A DNA stretch of 64,000 bases from Gongronella butleri (Eukaryota > Mucoromycota > Mucoromycetes > Mucorales > Cunninghamellaceae). Of the stretch, positions 34,502 through 46,371 are shown in pieces. The stretch is taken from contig JAIWZP010000021.1 in assembly GCA_025201375.1 (NCBI GenBank), forward strand, positions 248,001 to 312,000, read 5' to 3'. Numbering within the stretch: the first letter of the stretch is position 1; each line of letters begins with the position of its first letter. Below the pieces are notes generated by a model. The model saw only the letters and a list, made by a program, of their open reading frames with translations, was not told the origin of the DNA and searched no databases. The position numbers and the translations under genes were made by a program.

Positions 34502-35077
34502 TAGGGATGTATTTCAAACATGCATGTGTTTGAAAGCTTGTTTGAAAAAGCTTGGTTTGACTCATCAAGCAAGCTCAAACATGCAAAATTTTATTTCAAT
34601 CAAGCTCAAGCTTTTTTTGGTGTTTGAAAAAGCTTGAAAGCTTGCTTGAAAAAATAATGAAGAAGGTACCACCTACAGTAGCTAGCTACTTTATGTACTG
34701 TATGCTCTGAATTTTCATCATGTTTACAGTATGATAATACTGTAAAATGGCGTGTTCTTCTTCAATTTTTTCTTGAGACATTTTTTTTTGCATTTTCAAG
34801 CTTTCGGACAAGCTTTTTCAATCAAGCTCGGCTTGAAGCTTGGTTTGTCCTTTACTGTATATTATTATGAGGAATTTCACAGGGAGATCACAGATGTTGT
34901 TCAGCATGGGTGATCACGTGCAAAAATATGATACAACAGTATTTTCAAGCTTTTTCAAGCTTTTCAATCAAGCTCGAAAAATTCGATTTCAAACGAGCTC
35001 AAACAGCTTTTTTTTCAAACAAGCTCAAAGAAACAGCTTAGAGTGAGCTTGAATTTGTTTGAAATACATCCCTACTA
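34502..35077. mobile_element. hAT-like MITE (non-autonomous DNA transposon)
   Basis: The element begins TAGGGATGTATTTCAAAC (34502-34519); the exact reverse complement lies at 35057-35074, followed by an extra CTA. Both sides carry the 8-bp direct repeat CCGAGAAC (34494-34501 and 35078-35085). Eight-bp duplications and TAGGGATG-type ends are characteristic of hAT elements. The interior is AT-rich, has no transposase, and repeats the motif AAGCTT within CAAGCTT / AAGCTTG contexts many times on both strands, as expected for subterminal transposase-binding repeats or a large foldback. Confidence 0.85.
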
Positions 35078-38000
35078 CCGAGAACATCGAGGTTGAAAAT
35101 TTTTGAAATGTTTGAATGGCTTGCACAAGAGTACAGTACAAAGGTCACGCATCGGGCAAACACACATTCTGGAAATGACGCGCGCCCGAGCTGGCCTGAT
35201 TCGAACAATGCAAATTTCATTCCTATCAAATTAGAATTTGATGTTCCATTATTTAGATAATTGGGTATACGCTACCATCAACTCGTCCAAATTTGGGACC
35301 AGATGAGCAAGTTTCTGATGATGAAGCGCCAGTTTCATTTAGGCGTAAAGGGTGTAAGATCGGCAGCATTTGGTCTCGTACTGTACCGCGGCAACGGCTA
35401 ATAAGCGCCCCGGCGCATGAGCCACCTCAAAAGAATCAGCGTCCAAAGCGGTACTGTAAAAGCGCTTGTGGTTTGGGGACATCACGTCAAGTTTTCGGCG
35501 CGTCAGCCTTCAGGGATCGTTTTGAGCCTGATTTGGCCCTGATTTCAGGCGAAATACCACCGGTACATTTTCTCAGGACTGAGTGATCCAATCTCTGAGA
35601 ACACTTGACATCGACAGATTTTTGTGTGCAGCATCCTCTAGCTCAATGCTCAAATACTACTGTATATAGGATCCGATGAACAAGGTCCAGAGGATGTGCC
35701 CTGCAAAAAGCGGGTAAATAAGGTGTTTTTCATTCTGGTTTTGCCGAAAAGTGATACTGTATCATATTTTTTTATCCAAAGTGAAATTCAATGATTGTCA
35801 GAACTGAGCGCGTCGTATCGGCTACCCTGTGACCCACGAAAGGAAGCGCACGAGCTTGGATTCAATTGTTTTCTTGCAATGTTCCGCGGATCACGTCATT
35901 TTTTTTTATTTTTGCACGCCTAGTACTGTAGCTGTCCATTTACAGTACTTGAACGGATTTTGATCATATTTGAGGTATCATATTCAGGATACAGTAGGCC
36001 AAGTCTGAATGATATCATTTGGCATGACCGTGATCACTTCTTTATGATACCCCCCTTTTTTGCACACATTGTTACAGTATTGACGTCACGGACCGTGCCA
36101 AATGAAGCAGCCACGAGAGCGGACCAAGGAACAGGGCACAGCCCCCCCTTTTTTTTAAAAAAAAAGTGCTTCTTCTAGAGATATGTTTCCACGGCATAAT
36201 GCAAAAGGAATGGGCGTTGTTGCTGTCCCCCACACGCCTCCTATTTTATTTTAAAAAAGGTGACGTCAGAACGGAGACGCATGTCTCAATTATGAAGCTG
36301 GGCCCGGATGCGTGCAATTATGATATGCATCATACGCGTCAGAGCAAATGATGCTCATTGTACTGGTACATACGCTCATTCCATGTGTTTTTGTGGGCAA
36401 AATTCCGGCTATTGGGTGCGATTCTATTTTTTAACGCGTTGCAGCCGTCCTTTGGCTTTGGTTGCCGCATGTAAATCACGGCGATCATCATGCATGTCCT
36501 GTTTGTGCCTTGAAATGGGTCAGCATGGATGCACCACAAATGGGAATCGCCTAGACCCATTGGTAATAAAAAAGCTTTTATTTCTCACAAAAAAAATTAA
36601 TATAGCGCAACATGCGGAGAGAGACGCGGAGACAAGGCGCAAAAGGAGACGCGATTGTCTCTTGGTTGCTGCATGAATCGTATGTCACCTGGATGTTCAA
36701 AAACGAGGAGGCTTTGTTACCCCCCTTTTTCCCATTGGCTCCCCCTCCCCTCTTCCCCCCTCACCAAGGATCTGCAAGTTGATGAGCCTGTTTGGGTCGA
36801 TTCATGCAAACCTTGTACACAGACCGCCCAGTTAAAAAAAAAAAAAAGGGAGGCAAATTGCCCGGCTAGTTCACTTTTTTTGTCCATGACGCGTGTTGTA
36901 GCGTGTGAATTGTACGTTGGACGCGTGTGGGTGGGTGATTTGCATCTGGGCGACATGATGAAGTGCGCTTACGACAAATGTGTGCACACTGCTAGGGGAC
37001 AGCATCAGATCTTGAAATCGTGACAGCGGCTAATAAAGAAACGGGCAGTCGTTTGACAATTGGCACAAAAAGAACGCATGGGTGACACAATTGGCCAGCA
37101 CCCTTGGTTAGCGCTGATCGGCGCAGGGCCAACAAACTTTTTTTTTTTTTTTTTTTTACTTTTGGCACTATCCGACGAGACGACGCAAACACGTCCAAGA
37201 GTGTCACTTTCCGCTATTTTTTGTTTTTGGACTCTCACACCTAGACTGTGGTCGCGCCAACGTTTTTTTTTTTCATCTTTAAAGAGGCACTTGACGCGTG
37301 CATGGGTTCAAGTTTGCATCGATTTTGGGTGAAATTTCATCAAGAAAAGTGGTAAATGCGTGCGTGTGTCACGCATACGGACGGCACACACCACACCAAA
37401 TTCTTCTCAATTGCATCGATCGGCCCTCACGTCCAAATTTAGATCAAAGCGGCTAGCAAAAGTGAGAAGACCGCGCAGGTAAAACAGACGCGGTGGGAAA
37501 CAAAGAATCGAAAAATAGGAGGTGTTGAAGCTTAAAAAAAAAAAGTAAAGCAAAAAGAAGGTCTGACCGAGGGTGGCTCCTCGGATTGACCATGAATTTC
37601 CACCCTTTCAGGAGTGCAAACATCGCAAAGAGCCCATTTTTTTTGCCAATATGTTCATTTTTGGCAAGGTTACACAGGGCGCCTCTGCCGCGTAAAAAGA
37701 GGGAGGCAAGGCAAACACCAACAAAAAAAGTGAGAAAGCACACAATTCTTCGCGGATGCCTGTTTTGGATCATGGCTAGGCGCGCCATTGTCGGATGGAT
37801 GGATATTTTAAGCAGGAAGAAACGTGTGCGGGGGTGCCCAACATGCCAATTGGCCGTCTCTCTCTCAATCTTTTTTTTTTACGCATTGTCTGTGGATTGC
37901 TGAATTTGGTAGCGGCATGACAACACAAAGCGGAAGCAGCTTGATCAGCATGAAAAGGATGGCTGATCTAAAATGTCATTCTCGTCACCATCATCATGCA

Positions 38001-38827
38001 TAAATTCTGCTTTTCATGCTGGCAACGTCACATAAAGGCCCCCCATCACATGGCTGCGTCTGATGGCATGAGAGTCGTTGCATCACTTTTTTTTACCTCT
38101 TTGCCATTGCTAAGGGCACAATGGCACCAATGAGGCTTCAAGATGAATCCCATTCAGTGTGAGGGGGCATAGGTGCGAGGGGGGGGGAAGCATCTCGCGG
38201 GCTTTTTTATTTTTATTTTTATTTCCTTGATGACCTGTCAGGCCGAGAGGACAATTTAAGCAAGTAAAAAAGGTGTCCTGCTTTTTGCGACACGCTGGGT
38301 CTGAATGTGTCCTTTTTCAGGAGAACGCGTGAGAGAAAGATCGTAATTTGCGGGTGGACGACGTGTGTGTGTGCTATTGCAAATGAAGTGCGGACCATTT
38401 TTCTTGGATGATGATATTCTTTTTCTTGCTCTCTGTGTTGTTGAGCGCCGTCCACCCCCCTCTGCCCCCTTAATACGAAGCAAAGCATCTCCGTGTGATT
38501 GGAAACAGCCATAAATGGTGCAGCCCCTGAAACTCACTTTTTTTTTCTTGGTCCAGTCCCCCCCTTCCCCCTGATTTTCCTCTTTTTGCGACACACACAC
38601 CATACACACACGCACACTTTCTTTTTCTACACCCCCCTAAATTAGAAACAGTTGAAATCATTTAAAAGCGCCCCAGTTGGTTTTGGCAGATCATTTTTTT
38701 CTTTTTCTCTTTTTTTCATTCATCCCTCTCCATTTCTTTGTTTTTTTTTACTGCTTGGGCTCGTTGACTTTTTTCGGTCCTCCATCTTTCTTTCTTTTTT
38801 TACACGACACATTCCACTTTTAATTCG

Positions 38828-39860
38828 ATGCTTGGTACCATTGGGCGCACGATTGACGATTTGCAGCTTTTGCAGCTTCTTGGTAAAGGCGCGTATGGCG
38901 AGGTGCATTTGGCCAAGACACACAACCAACTGTATGCGATAAAGTCGCTGCCGCAGGCCAAGACGGATAGGCAGCGCGGATACCAGCGCATGGAAATCGG
39001 TCTGCACGCGCGTTTGACGGGACACGCGCACATTGTGCGCCTGGAACGCGTGATTCGCGACGAAACACACACACATATTGTCATGGAATACGCGCCCGAG
39101 GGCGACCTGTTCTCGGCCATCACGGAACGAGATCTGTTTGCGGGCAATCATCCTCTCATCCGACGCGTTTTTCTCCAATTGCTCGACGCCGTACAATTCT
39201 GTCACGACAATGACGTCTACCACCGCGACCTAAAGAGCGAAAACATCCTTGTCTTTGACGGCGGCCGCACTGTCAAGCTTGCCGACTTTGGCCTTGCTAC
39301 CATGGACCCTGTTTCAAAGGATTATGGCTGTGGCAGCACATTTTATTATTCTCCAGGTAAAAAAAAAAAAAAAAAGAAATGAAAACAATGAATTGTGGAA
39401 AGCAGACGAATTGAGGCGGCGCTAAGATACAAAAAAGGGGGGAACGCGGGCGCACGCAAGAACAATGAAGCTAATTTTTGTGTTTTTTTTTTTGTTTTGA
39501 TTGTTTGTTTACAGAGTGTCAAGGGGATTTAAGCAAGCGCCAAGGGCAGCGAGTAGGTTACGCCACTGCGCCCAATGATGTCTGGGCCCTGGGGGTGATT
39601 CTGATCAATCTTGCGGCTGGGCGCAACCCATGGCGACAGGCGTCGTTGCAGGACGACACGTTCCGCGCCTACCTTGCAGATCCCGACTTTTTGCTCAAGA
39701 TTTTACCCATCAGCCGCGAGCTGAACAGCATCTTGAAACGCATCTTTTGCATTGACCCATTGCGCCGCATTGACCTTGCCAAGCTGCGCGATCGCATCCA
39801 GCAATGTAGGTATTTTACGCGCACTGCCGAGGTGGATCGCTGGGAAAGGATGCAAGACTT

Positions 39861-39932
<72 letters not shown>

Positions 39933-40188
39933 ACAGCAGCAGCAATGGCAACAGCAAGAGCAGCAAAAGACCATCATGGCGCTGCACACACCCATGTCAT
40001 CGCTTTCAAACCTTGCCGCGCTTCAAACCTCCTTTATGCCTGAGCCGCCCACCGTCAAGACGATGGTCGAATTGCTGCCGTCGCCGCCCACTACGCCGCG
40101 CGGACCCTCCAAGCGCATGTCTGTCTCTCAAGATAGCTTGGCCGATCCTGCCACCTTGGTCGCCTCCATGATGCCTCTCATGGTTTAA
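38828..40188 (+). CDS. Ran1/KSP1-like Ser/Thr protein kinase with polyglutamine tail
   Basis: Protein kinase of 400 residues from two exons, 38828-39356 and 39515-40188. Glycine loop GKGAYG (19-24), Lys39 in [13 protein letters not shown] (catalytic Asp134), DFGLAT (Asp153) and [14 protein letters not shown], a stretch typical of the Ran1/Pat1, Ksp1, Vhs1 and Sks1 group that controls growth, meiosis and nutrient response. The activation segment is split by the intron just before ECQ. After the kinase domain comes a run of about 28 glutamines, then a Q-rich segment and a Ser/Pro-rich end ([13 protein letters not shown]). The promoter is strongly T-rich. The exact orthologue cannot be named from sequence alone. 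Confidence 0.9.
39862..39945. repeat. CAACAG-type repeat encoding polyglutamine
   Basis: About 28 Gln codons, mostly alternating CAA and CAG, so the DNA unit is a hexanucleotide. Mixed codons make it less prone to slippage than pure CAG. It lies in the C-terminal region of the Ran1-like kinase. Confidence 0.95.
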
Positions 40189-40630
40189 AAAAAAAGAAAC
40201 ATGCGTCAGCATCCTCTTTTTCGCCCTCCCCCTTTACCCCCCTTTTTTCATGAACAACATCCTTGGCCACCCACTTTTTTTTTTTATGAAGCTTTCTATG
40301 CCCCTGATTTCTGTTCCCCCCTTCCCCCAATTGCTCTTTTTTTTGTCTTGCACGTCACGAGTCCAGGTTGATCTTTGACTCGATCGTGCAGCTTTCTCTA
40401 AGATACCAGCGCCTGTGTCCATACCCAACTCCTCATCCCACTCTTCCTATTTTTTTTTCTTATACCAATTCCACGACTTGATTGTTTTAATGCTATGATT
40501 TATTTTTAATGTTTGATTCTCTTTTCCCCCATCCATGATTTCTATTTTCTTTTATGCATGAATTTGTTCCGCCCCCCTTCCGTTGCCTCAGCCGGCCAGC
40601 TAAAAATAAAAGCTTGTTTCTTTCTATTTT
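40189..40630. other. Convergent intergenic spacer
   Basis: Pyrimidine-rich spacer between the tail-to-tail kinase and glucanase genes, probably both 3' untranslated regions. No gene supported. Confidence 0.5.
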
Positions 40631-42166
40631 TCAATCCAACTTGTAAGCATAATCAATGCCGTCGACAAAGCCTTGGTCATAAAGCCATGCGTGTTGCTGC
40701 TGCTTCTTCTGCTGCTGCGCATCATTGGATGTAGCGGCCCAGGCCGTCTTGTGATCATGCGCCAGCTGGCTCTTGAATCCAATGGGGGCCGGATAGAATT
40801 GCGTGATGGCCACGCGATACCCATCTTGAAACCCTTTTTCGTAGATGGGCTGCTGCGCGCTCATGTCGGCGGAGCCCGCCTGCATGCGCTTGGCCGCAAA
40901 TTGCTGCACAATGGCCTGGTCAAGTTCATTGGCGGGCTTGGGACGCGTGTTTTCATTTGTTTTGTAGCTGATGAGCCCCTGCTCAATGCAATACTTGAGT
41001 GACCAGTACCATTTGTCGTCGGCGGTCTTGTACGTCCAGTAGAAATGGGCGGCGGTCGCCTTGTCATACAGCTGCAGCTGCCATTGGCCGAATTGTGCCA
41101 TGGTCTGTCTTTCATCCATGCCTGTCATGGACTGGCCATTGAGCACCATCGCCCATTCGCCGACACTGACATTGTTTCGCACCACCTTGCCACGGTCTTG
41201 CAAGGAATTGGCCATTTTTTCCGCATTGGCCATGTGCTGTTGCGCGACTTGCTGGTGATCTTGTGGAGTGTGGCAGAAATACGCGTGTGTTTCGAGCACG
41301 ACAAATGGATATCGCGGCAGCAGCTGCTGTGAGATCCTGTCCATGTATTTGTACGCGTTCCAAGCGTCGCCAAGATACAATGGCAGCGCGCGTTGGCCGT
41401 TTGGCGTGTTTTTCAGCACAGTATCACACGCGGTCTGATAATACGCCATGAGCCCCGGATCGTCGATGGGCTCATTGAGCAACCCGATGCCAATGACGTG
41501 GTTGAGAGGCGAAAACAGTTGGACGAGCTTGGCCAGGATGGCCAACATGTAATTTTGGCACCGGCGTGATGAAAAAAAGTGTGGTTTGCACGGCATGGCC
41601 ATACCACAATGATCCGACGCGTTTTGTCCGCCGGGCGCGGCATGAATGTCAATCAAAACCCCAATGCCGTGCTTTTCGCACTCGTGGACAAGGCGCAAAA
41701 GATACCCCATGGCCGCATCATACACGTCGGCGAAGCGAAAGTAGGCGTCATCCTTGTGCTGGCCCGTCAGCATGTCGCGTGGATTGACGATATAGTAGCC
41801 AATAGGGATCCGAACCGCATTGATGCCCGCAGCTGCCAATTCGCCAATGTCTTTGGGTGTAATGAAGCTGGACCAGTGATATTCCAATAATTCGCGCGCT
41901 TGGCTGTTGGACTCGCACGCGAGCAAAAAATCCATCTCGGATTGCCATTGCCCATTCTTCACGGCGTTCCGCAAGTGATCAGGACATAGCCATGCCTCTA
42001 GCACAAACATTCCACCCAGATTCACGCCACGATGCTGCCTGTAGCAGAATTTCTCAGCCGTGGGCGCGTCGTACGGCTGGAATGAGGGTGTCGGAAGCAC
42101 ATTTGTCGATACGGGCAGCGTGGGTTGTGGCTGCCGCAGTCCAATGCTTTTTAAAAGGCGGTTCAT
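40631..42166 (-). CDS. GH5 exo-1,3-beta-glucanase-like protein
   Basis: Intronless gene for 511 residues. The glycoside hydrolase family 5 (subfamily 9, Exg1-like) fold is shown by RGVNLGGMFVLEAWL, DIGELAAAGINAVRIPIGYY, GIGVLIDIHAAPGGQNASDH, IGIGLLNEP (acid/base Glu232), FVVLETHAYFCHT and VSVGEWAMVL (nucleophile Glu337). Known members split beta-1,3-glucan in the cell wall. The N-terminus (MNRLLKSIGLRQPQPTLPV) has no hydrophobic signal peptide, so it may be cytosolic or leave the cell by another route. The C-terminal 70 residues, with a Q/K-rich segment and YDQGFVDGIDYAYKLD, extend beyond the catalytic barrel. Confidence 0.9.
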   Translation of the reverse strand: MNRLLKSIGLRQPQPTLPVSTNVLPTPSFQPYDAPTAEKFCYRQHRGVNLGGMFVLEAWLCPDHLRNAVKNGQWQSEMDFLLACESNSQARELLEYHWSSFITPKDIGELAAAGINAVRIPIGYYIVNPRDMLTGQHKDDAYFRFADVYDAAMGYLLRLVHECEKHGIGVLIDIHAAPGGQNASDHCGMAMPCKPHFFSSRRCQNYMLAILAKLVQLFSPLNHVIGIGLLNEPIDDPGLMAYYQTACDTVLKNTPNGQRALPLYLGDAWNAYKYMDRISQQLLPRYPFVVLETHAYFCHTPQDHQQVAQQHMANAEKMANSLQDRGKVVRNNVSVGEWAMVLNGQSMTGMDERQTMAQFGQWQLQLYDKATAAHFYWTYKTADDKWYWSLKYCIEQGLISYKTNENTRPKPANELDQAIVQQFAAKRMQAGSADMSAQQPIYEKGFQDGYRVAITQFYPAPIGFKSQLAHDHKTAWAATSNDAQQQKKQQQHAWLYDQGFVDGIDYAYKLD

Positions 42167-42971
42167 GGGAAAAGAAAATCAAAACAGAAATGAAAGTAGC
42201 AGCAAAATTACAAGCTGTGTGGGCGCACTGACAATTGGCCCGTGTCCCTCCGCTGTTTTTTGTTTTGCTTTGCTTCTGGGTGTTGCGTGGGAGTTGCGCG
42301 TCTAAAATACAACGAGCTGTGTTCTTTTTTTTTATTTGCTTTTCTTTTTTTTTTTTTTTCCCAAGCCAAATAACACGGCCATTTGGCTGATCAGCTGCTT
42401 TGCAATGGCTCCCCGTCCTTTTTATCTTTTTATTTGGCACCTGGCTCTTTCACATGTCAAAAATTAGCCAGAACCTTGGCCGCGAATCTCTTTTTCATTT
42501 GTTTTCTCACTAAATGTCATCTGATGTTTGCGCGCTGGGAGCGAGAAAAAGGTTGCAATTGACGCGTTTTGGAGACGCAAGTCTATTTTTTTCGATGAAA
42601 AAAGTTCCTAGCAACCCTTGTTTGCATCGATGACGTCGAGAAGCAATCATGGTGAATTGATGAATTGAATCAATTGGCTACCAAAAGAGGATAATCAAAA
42701 AAAAAAAAGAGAGCCGCTGAGAGCAGCAACTTGAGAGTGCTCCTGCAAAGGCCATACTCCGACACGTGATTTTGACAATGTGATCTCCACAAAGAGCCGC
42801 ACAATGAAAAAAAAAATCTCCCTTCTTTTTTGGTAGTGCAATGCCCCTTGTTTTCACACACGCCCTCTCTTGTCCCGCATATAAAATTGGCAATCCCCTC
42901 ATTTTTCCTTTTTGTACCCCTCTTGTTTCTGTTCGTTTCTATTTTTTTTAACCCTGCATACCCTGACGCAG
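42167..42971. other. Divergent intergenic region
   Basis: 800 bp between the glucanase and histidine phosphatase starts. It has T-rich stretches (42324-42360) and a T-rich leader with CCTCTT motifs near the right end. No gene supported. Confidence 0.5.
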
Positions 42972-44069
42972 ATGGCACCCTCGCAAAGCGTCGAACACGT
43001 GTTTATTATACGCCACGGTGAACGGCTAGGTAAGCGGGTGTGGCCCTGAACCAGCTTTCGCAACGACGGAAAACCCTGACGGCAAATACAAACTCGAATT
43101 ATAGACCAAACCGGTGAAGCGAGCGAGTGGCAAGCGGATCCGGCACATGGCATCTGGGATCCGCCATTGTCAACCACGGTAAGCTTTTGTGAAGGAAAAA
43201 AAGGGGGGGACAAAGAGCAAAACGGGCGGATTTTGCTGATTCCTCGATTTTTTTTTTTTTTTTTTGTTTGTTTTCAGGGCCACGAGCAAGCGGAAAAGAC
43301 GGGCGAGGCGCTGGGGATGCTTTTGGAACGGCGCAAGGTCGATTTGCGCAGTGCCACGGTGCTGATCTACACATCGCCTTTTCAACGATGCATTGATACC
43401 ACGATTGGGTTGCTCAAGGGCCTGGAGCCATACCAATCGACGCCAGCGGTGGTGCGCATGGATCTCGGGCTGGGCGAGTGGATGTCTGACCATTTTTACG
43501 ACGATGTGTATTGTTCTGGTTCGGATTTTCTGGCGCGTCATCAAGAGAATCTGGCAAGGCAGCAAGCGATGCACTACCGGTCGCCACGCGAGCATCCGCT
43601 GCCGTCCATGATGGTCGACTATGGCTACCAATCTTATACCAACGTGTTTGATTTCCCCGAATCTTACACGAACATGGTCCGCCGCTTTGACCAGACGCGT
43701 CTGCGCTGCCTCGAATGGGCCGCCGCAAGCCATCTGCCCAAGAAATACCAGACGACAACCACAACCGCGCCATCGCCCACCATTGTGCTCTTCGTCACGC
43801 ACGCCATCGGCATCAATGCCCTCATGGACTCGTTCCGCAACACCGTCACACGACCCATCAAGACAAATTATTGCTGCATCTCGAGCTTTGAATACAAATA
43901 CACCTCGGCCTATGACCCATTGGCCACGTCGCGCGCCACCACCCAGCTCGCAACGTCCTGCAGCGACAATGACGATGACAATGATGATTGGATCGACGCC
44001 GTCGCTGCGAAAAACAAGCATTGGAAATGGGTCCCCGACCTCATTGCCGATGATTCCCATCTCAATTGA
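42972..44069 (+). CDS. Histidine phosphatase superfamily protein (UBASH3/PGAM-like)
   Basis: Four short-to-long exons reduce to three in this reading: 42972-43029, 43105-43178, 43278-44069, giving 307 residues. The catalytic RHG motif is at the start (VFIIRHGERL). PLSTTGHEQAEKTGEALG, YTSPFQRCIDT (second Arg), LGEWM (Glu) and VLFVTHAIGIN (second catalytic His) follow in the order seen in histidine phosphatases. The W-D-PLxxxGxxQA pattern resembles the phosphatase domain of UBASH3-type proteins rather than glycolytic mutase. The C-terminus has an Asp/Asn run (SDNDDDNDDW). The substrate is unknown. The frame is phase-consistent at both junctions. Confidence 0.88.
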
Positions 44070-45663
44070 CTTTTTAAATCATTTGCCAACCATCATACCC
44101 CCCTCATCAGTGCCAAAGTCGTGTTCAAATAAAAAAATCTTAATCATTGGCCTGGTTTGATATATTTCAAAAGAAAAAAGGACCACATTGACCATTGCAT
44201 CGCTCTCGTTTTTTTTTTCCCAGGCCTCAGTTCAGCATTTGCCGGATGCTTTTTTTTTTTTTTTTTTTGTGCATGAGATGAGACTCTTTGTCTCTTTGCG
44301 TGCTCGGAATGATCAATCGTGGTGCATTTCCGCAACGTAACATGAAAGGTCCAAATCAGGAAAGTGCGCCTCCCCACACACCCCCTGCCAACACAATGCT
44401 AAAATCACACCTGACGTGCCCCCTGAAAAGCCAAGACTAAAAAAAAGCCGACAAATCAATGCTGGGCCGGCGCGTGTCGCGCGTCGCCCGTCATTTTGGC
44501 GATTCAGGTGCCGACAATTCGCTGGGCGCGTGCTTCAGAAGCTTGGCACCCTCAATAAACATCTTTTGGATCTGTATGTTTCGCATCAACATCACCAATT
44601 TTTGCTTTTCAAACACATTTTTCTGTAATTGCTATGGGACAATCCCCGTGGTGGTGCCACTTTCATAGCTCTGCGCTTGGTTCCCTTGGCGCTGTAACGA
44701 TTTTAAAAAGAGACGTGCAATCCTCAAATTTGCATTTTTTACCACATCGCGCTTTTCGATCCCCGATTTTTCTTTAATTTTTCCCGGTCAAAGTAACATG
44801 TTTATCTCTTGGATCTTGTTTCGTGGCAATTGGGGGACCTTGATTTTGCAATTTTTCGGTCATCGACTGTACGCCTTGCGAATTTGGTGATTTTTGATTT
44901 GCTTCACGATGCCCTCGGATAAGAGCTCATTCGAACCGGACACGCTAGCTCTGTCGATTGGGATACTCAAGATGGTTGTTCAAGGCTGTATTTCAATCTA
45001 TTTTTTTTGCGGAAATGTGTTTTCTTTGAGTTGTTCAATAGAAACTCTTTTTTCAACTTTGCATCGCAATGAGTGAGAGCTTATTGAACAGCAAGTGAAT
45101 CCGCCGTTTCCTTGGTGGGAAACACGGACGTGCTGGGATTGTCTGCGCCATAGAAAAGCGGCTAAAACTGTCATTTTTGATTGACTCTATGGGACAACCT
45201 CGACGATCCTCTAGTCGATGCTCATATTATTGTGCAGCACGTGACTAGCAGATGCTCAAAGAGCCATCTACGAACGTTTGACGCGGAACGGTTCAACTAA
45301 TGGTACGAATTTATCCGGAGACGCTTGCCAAACGACTTTTGACGTGGCTATTCTATTACAAAGCCAGATGTAGGATGCCGTACTGTATTGTAGTGCCCTT
45401 TTCTTTGCCGCAGTCATTCATTCATGCAAAAAGGAAGCGCTTACAATGCAAAACGGATGCACTAAATAAGCTATTTTCGCGTTTGTCGGCATTTGTAAGC
45501 ATTGAGCAATGATTGCATGATATTGCTTGGATTTGATTCGTTGTCCGATCGGTGCCTGAGGGGGTCACGGACCGTCACTAAAGCGAGCTATAAAAAGGGG
45601 GAGCCCTTGATCGGTTTAAATTCTTCTTTTTTCATATTTTCTTAAATTATCGAAAACCACAAT
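44070..45663. other. Gene-free spacer, 1.6 kb
   Basis: AT-rich DNA with T runs near 44207 and 44250. Small ORFs lack any family likeness. Short words at 44868, 44923 and 45210 resemble words in the spacer at 18.2-18.5 kb (see findings). The right end holds the glutaredoxin promoter. Confidence 0.45.
45559..45596 (+). promoter_or_regulatory. TATA box and AGGGG elements before glutaredoxin
   Basis: TATAAAAA at 45589-45596 lies 68 bp upstream of the start codon. AGGGGG at 45559-45564 and again at 45596-45601 match the stress-response element AGGGG of yeast-type Msn2/4 regulators. A stress-inducible promoter would suit a glutaredoxin; this is inference. Confidence 0.5.
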
Positions 45664-46072
45664 ATGTCTGCCCTTATCAAAGAAGTCGTGAAGAAGACGA
45701 TCGCCGAGAACAAGGTCACTGTAAGTCATGGCATGAGATTTGGTTTGCGGGTTCGTGGCTGACAAAGCCTCTTTTTTTTTTTTTCTTTTCTTTTCTTTTT
45801 AGATCTTCAGCAAGAGCTACTGCCCCTTTTGCCTTGGTGCCAAGGACATTTTTGACGACTTGAATGTCAATTACAAGGCGCTCGAGCTCGACGAACGCCC
45901 TGATGGCCCTGAAATCCAACACGCGCTTCTTGAGCTCACACAACAACGCACAGTGCCAAACATCTTTGTCAATCAGGTACACGTCGGTGGCTCCGACGAT
46001 CTCAAAAAGGCCCTGGCCTCTGGCAAGCTGGCCACACTGCTTAAGGAAGCCGGCCTCAAGAGCAACCTGTAG
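45664..46072 (+). CDS. Dithiol glutaredoxin
   Basis: Small thiol oxidoreductase that uses glutathione to reduce disulfides. Two exons, 45664-45720 and 45803-46072, give 108 residues. Active site CPFC (Cys26, Cys29) in FSKSYCPFCLGAK, the TVPNIFVN cis-proline segment and GGSDDLKKA glutathione-binding loop are all present. There is no targeting peptide, so it is likely cytosolic. The CPFC form differs from the usual CPYC by one residue. Glutathione reductase lies 11 kb to the right. An AATAAA lies about 30 bp after the stop. Confidence 0.95.
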
Positions 46073-46371
46073 ACAATGCCTCACTTTCCTGTACTTTTAG
46101 AATAAAATCGCTTTCTTCTTATTTTTCACCTCTTTTTTTTTTTTTGCCTCATGACAGTACGAACTGGGAGCGTGATTTGTGTTCAATTGCCACCGAAGAT
46201 GGCGTGTCAAGCTTTGGCATAGAGACAGAGACGCCGTAAGCTGGAAATGTAGTTGATTTTTTATTTTTTCAAGGTTTAGCAAAGCAGATATGATACAATG
46301 GATGGCACATTGGCCGGAGGATCTTGATGAATTGAAGTGGAAGGTAAATGAAGGTATGGGGGGGAAGCGTT

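Larger units (their letters stand above)
31693..38827. other. Gene-free accessory tract, 7.1 kb, with mobile-element remains
   Basis: No supported gene. It contains a solo LTR and a hAT-like MITE (listed separately), an A/T-rich left part with frequent TACTGTA/TACAGTA words (31983-36080), and a right part with homopolymers and pyrimidine tracts leading to the kinase promoter. Small ORFs (for example 34132-34446 and 35293-35586) show no family likeness or intron structure. Confidence 0.55.
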
